From the NCBI RefSeq assembly GCF_000425625.1, contig NZ_AUDU01000018.1, forward strand, positions 1-64,000: a stretch of DNA of 64,000 nucleotides, given 5' to 3'. Below, piece after piece: positions 62,684-64,000 of this stretch. The notes beneath the pieces are model-generated. The model ran no database searches. It saw only the letters and a list, made by a program, of their open reading frames with translations, and had not been told where the DNA came from. This DNA comes from Stutzerimonas azotifigens DSM 17556 (GTDB taxonomy: Bacteria; Pseudomonadota; Gammaproteobacteria; Pseudomonadales; Pseudomonadaceae). Every line of letters begins with the position of its first letter. The stretch's first letter is position 1. Position numbers and translations under genes: made by a program.

Positions 62684-62712
62684 AATCTACACCGATGTCG
62701 AGCGCAGCACAA
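62684..62712 (-). promoter_or_regulatory. Probable promoter of the signalling cluster
   Basis: Minus-strand TTGTGC (62707-62712), 17-bp spacer and TAGATT (62684-62689), giving a leader of about 145 bases before the kinase ATG. Confidence 0.45.
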
Positions 62713-62849
62713 AAGCGCAGCGGCAATGGACGACGAGAGGGAGGGAAAAGACGAGCCCGAACGGGCCGGCCTGTCGGCCCCGGAACAGAGCGATCCGGCG
62801 GCCAGAGGCGGGATGGGCGCAGAGGCCGTCGAGGGTATCCGGACCCGCG

Positions 62850-63008
62850 TCAGCGGCGGGCGATGACCCACACGGCGTGGATGATGCCAGGGATGTAGCC
62901 GAGGATCGTCAGCAGGATGTTCAGCCAGAACGCGCCGGCGAAGCCGACCTGCAGGAACACGCCGAGCGGCGGCAGCAGGATGGCGATGATGATGCGGATG
63001 ATGTCCAT
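62850..63008 (-). CDS. YqaE/Pmp3 family small membrane protein
   Basis: The 52-residue product is almost entirely two transmembrane helices with the family signature: IILLPPLGVFLQ-like segment (AILLPPLGVFLQVG) and the C-terminal GYIPGIIHAVWVI. Members help membrane-potential or salt-stress tolerance in yeast and plants; the bacterial role is not settled. I chose ATG 63008 (52 residues, family norm) over the 16-codon longer frame. Confidence 0.88.
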   Translation of the reverse strand: MDIIRIIIAILLPPLGVFLQVGFAGAFWLNILLTILGYIPGIIHAVWVIARR

Positions 63009-63123
63009 GAAGCGCTCCAGAAGGCCGAAAAGGGCCGCGTGCGGCCTACGCTTCAATCGACCCGACGTCAGCGGAGGGGTTCACTGCACCTCGGGCGCGC
63101 GGGAAGGGCCTCAGGGAAAGCTT

Positions 63124-63145
63124 CGCGGTCAAGACCGCTCCCACG
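63124..63145 (+). repeat. REP half-element, left
   Basis: CGCGGTCAAGACCGCTCCCACG. It is the inverted partner of the element at 63326-63347 (20 of 22 positions match after inversion). The two flank the foldback element between them, as in a REP pair (BIME) interrupted by an insertion. Confidence 0.75.
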
Positions 63146-63150
63146 CAGGC

Positions 63151-63296
63151 TGTGTGAAAACTACTGCGCTCGGTCATGCTGCGTTGAAAACAGGCTCGGG
63201 CGCGAGTCCGATCAAAATGCTCATTTACCACTTGTAAACTGCGCTTCTTCGCCTGTTTTCGCCTTGCCTGACCTTCGCTCGCGACGTTTTCACACA
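63151..63296. mobile_element. Foldback MITE-like element with nested inverted repeats
   Basis: A 146-bp non-coding element is bounded by perfect 11-bp inverted repeats TGTGTGAAAAC (63151-63161 and inverted at 63286-63296). A second inverted pair GAAAACAGGC/GCCTGTTTTC (63186-63195, 63251-63260) and a small central TTTAC/GTAAA stem (63224-63238) lie inside. The nested pairs share almost the same centre, so the whole strand can fold. I recall similar sequences repeated in pseudomonad genomes but cannot name the family. Confidence 0.7.
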
Positions 63297-63325
63297 CGGC
63301 CTGCACAGGTCCGTCTCTCGGCTTT

Positions 63326-63347
63326 CGTGGGAGCGGGCTTGGCCGCG
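63326..63347 (+). repeat. REP half-element, right
   Basis: CGTGGGAGCGGGCTTGGCCGCG, the inverted partner of 63124-63145. The GTGGGAGCGGGCTTGGCCGCGA-type sequence is a very common interspersed pseudomonad repeat. Confidence 0.8.
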
Positions 63348-63380
63348 ATTGTCTTTCGGCGAGCCTGGCCGGGGCCCACG

Positions 63381-64000
63381 CTACACCGCGTAGCCCATCA
63401 CCCGCGGCAGCCACAGGGCGATTTCCGGGAACAGCGCCACCAGCAGCAGCGCCGAGCCCATCACCACGACGAACAGCAGCGCCCAGCCGATGGTCTGCTC
63501 CAGGCGGATCCGCGCCACCTCGGCGGTGACCATCAGGTTGATCGCCACCGGCGGGGTGAATTGGCCGATGGCGATGTTCATCGCCAGCAGGATGCCGAAC
63601 CACACCGGGTTCCAGCCGAAGTGCTGCATCACCGGGATGAGGATCGGCATCAGGATCAGGTAGATCGAGATGGCGTCCAGCAGCATGCCGGCGATCAGCA
63701 CCGCCAGCATCACCAGCAGGAGCAGCATGGCGCCGTTGTCCGACAGCGAGATCAGCCACTCGGCCAGGTGGCGGAAGGTCCCGAGCATGGTCCCGGCCCA
63801 GGCGAAGATGCCGGCCAGGGCGATGATCAGCATCACCACGCCGGAAACGATCGCCGCCTCGCCGCACAAACGCCAGAGGCTGCGCCAGTCCAGCTCGCGG
63901 GTGAGGAACAGGCCGACCACCACGCCATAGGCGACGCCGGCCACCGCCGCTTCGGTGGGTGTGAACAGGCCGCTGCGCAGGCCGCCGAGGATCAGCACCG
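63381..64000 (-). CDS. TRAP transporter large permease (DctM-like), truncated by the window edge
   Basis: Only the C-terminal 206 or so residues are inside the window; the gene continues past 64000. The visible part has about five hydrophobic helices with TRAP-large signatures (GLFTPTEAAVAGVAYG, IAGMLLDAISIYLILMPILIP, IGQFTPPVAINL). The large subunit forms the sodium-coupled transport domain that works with a small membrane subunit and a periplasmic binding protein, which should lie to the right. The substrate is unknown. Confidence 0.92.
   Translation of the reverse strand, partial: VLILGGLRSGLFTPTEAAVAGVAYGVVVGLFLTRELDWRSLWRLCGEAAIVSGVVMLIIALAGIFAWAGTMLGTFRHLAEWLISLSDNGAMLLLLVMLAVLIAGMLLDAISIYLILMPILIPVMQHFGWNPVWFGILLAMNIAIGQFTPPVAINLMVTAEVARIRLEQTIGWALLFVVVMGSALLLVALFPEIALWLPRVMGYAV

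Overview
This 64 kb window is a GC-rich gammaproteobacterial chromosome segment from the Pseudomonas lineage. I infer a Stutzerimonas/P. stutzeri-like member, but no species marker is visible. The order tyrS–M23 peptidase–anmK–erpA–argC–hemJ–hinT–coq7–speD–osmC–vfr–trpCDG–trpE–gph–rpe–murU–amgK–lptD–surA–pdxA–ksgA–apaGH–glpE–prkA–yeaH–spoVR–cca–folKB–plsY–tsaD–rpsU–dnaG–rpoD–tRNA is, from memory, the conserved core order of pseudomonads. The first 44 kb is therefore mostly vertically inherited housekeeping sequence.

Layout. Positions 1-327 are the upstream region of a ribosomal RNA operon reading off the left edge: three tandem promoters and a boxA antiterminator; the 16S gene itself is outside. 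Positions 0.3-13 kb hold translation, peptidoglycan recycling, Fe-S, arginine, heme, ubiquinone and polyamine genes and the cAMP receptor protein Vfr. Positions 13-17.2 kb hold trpC, trpD, trpG and trpE as one contiguous block, with a Trp-rich leader ORF upstream of trpE. Positions 17.2-30 kb hold gph/rpe, the MurU/AmgK peptidoglycan-recycling pair, and the outer-membrane assembly run lptD–surA–pdxA–ksgA–apaG–apaH. Positions 30-35 kb are the PrkA/YeaH/SpoVR stress cluster. Positions 35-43.5 kb hold tRNA end repair, folate, PlsY, TsaD and the macromolecular-synthesis operon rpsU–dnaG–rpoD.

After rpoD the content becomes accessory. A CooA-like (heme/CO-sensor type) Crp/Fnr regulator is followed by a small cysteine-rich unknown. 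A CooA-type palindrome lies exactly at the class II activator position of that small gene's putative promoter. Next come a tRNA with CAU anticodon (probably Ile2), a NERD-domain protein, an MvaT/MvaU-type silencer, an arsHCBR arsenic operon with a 20-bp operator palindrome, and a zinc-starvation divergon. In the divergon a TonB receptor with a His/Asp-rich loop faces dksA2–zigA–DUF2238 across a clear Zur box. Then follow a TSUP permease, an LpxR-type lipid A deacylase, a four-gene signalling cluster (triple-receiver hybrid kinase, CheR, CheB, receiver-kinase), a Pmp3 peptide and a truncated TRAP permease.

Repeats are prominent between genes: heptamer/octamer tandem arrays at four places, two foldback MITE-like elements, and REP palindromes. 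No CRISPR array, integrase or complete insertion sequence was seen.
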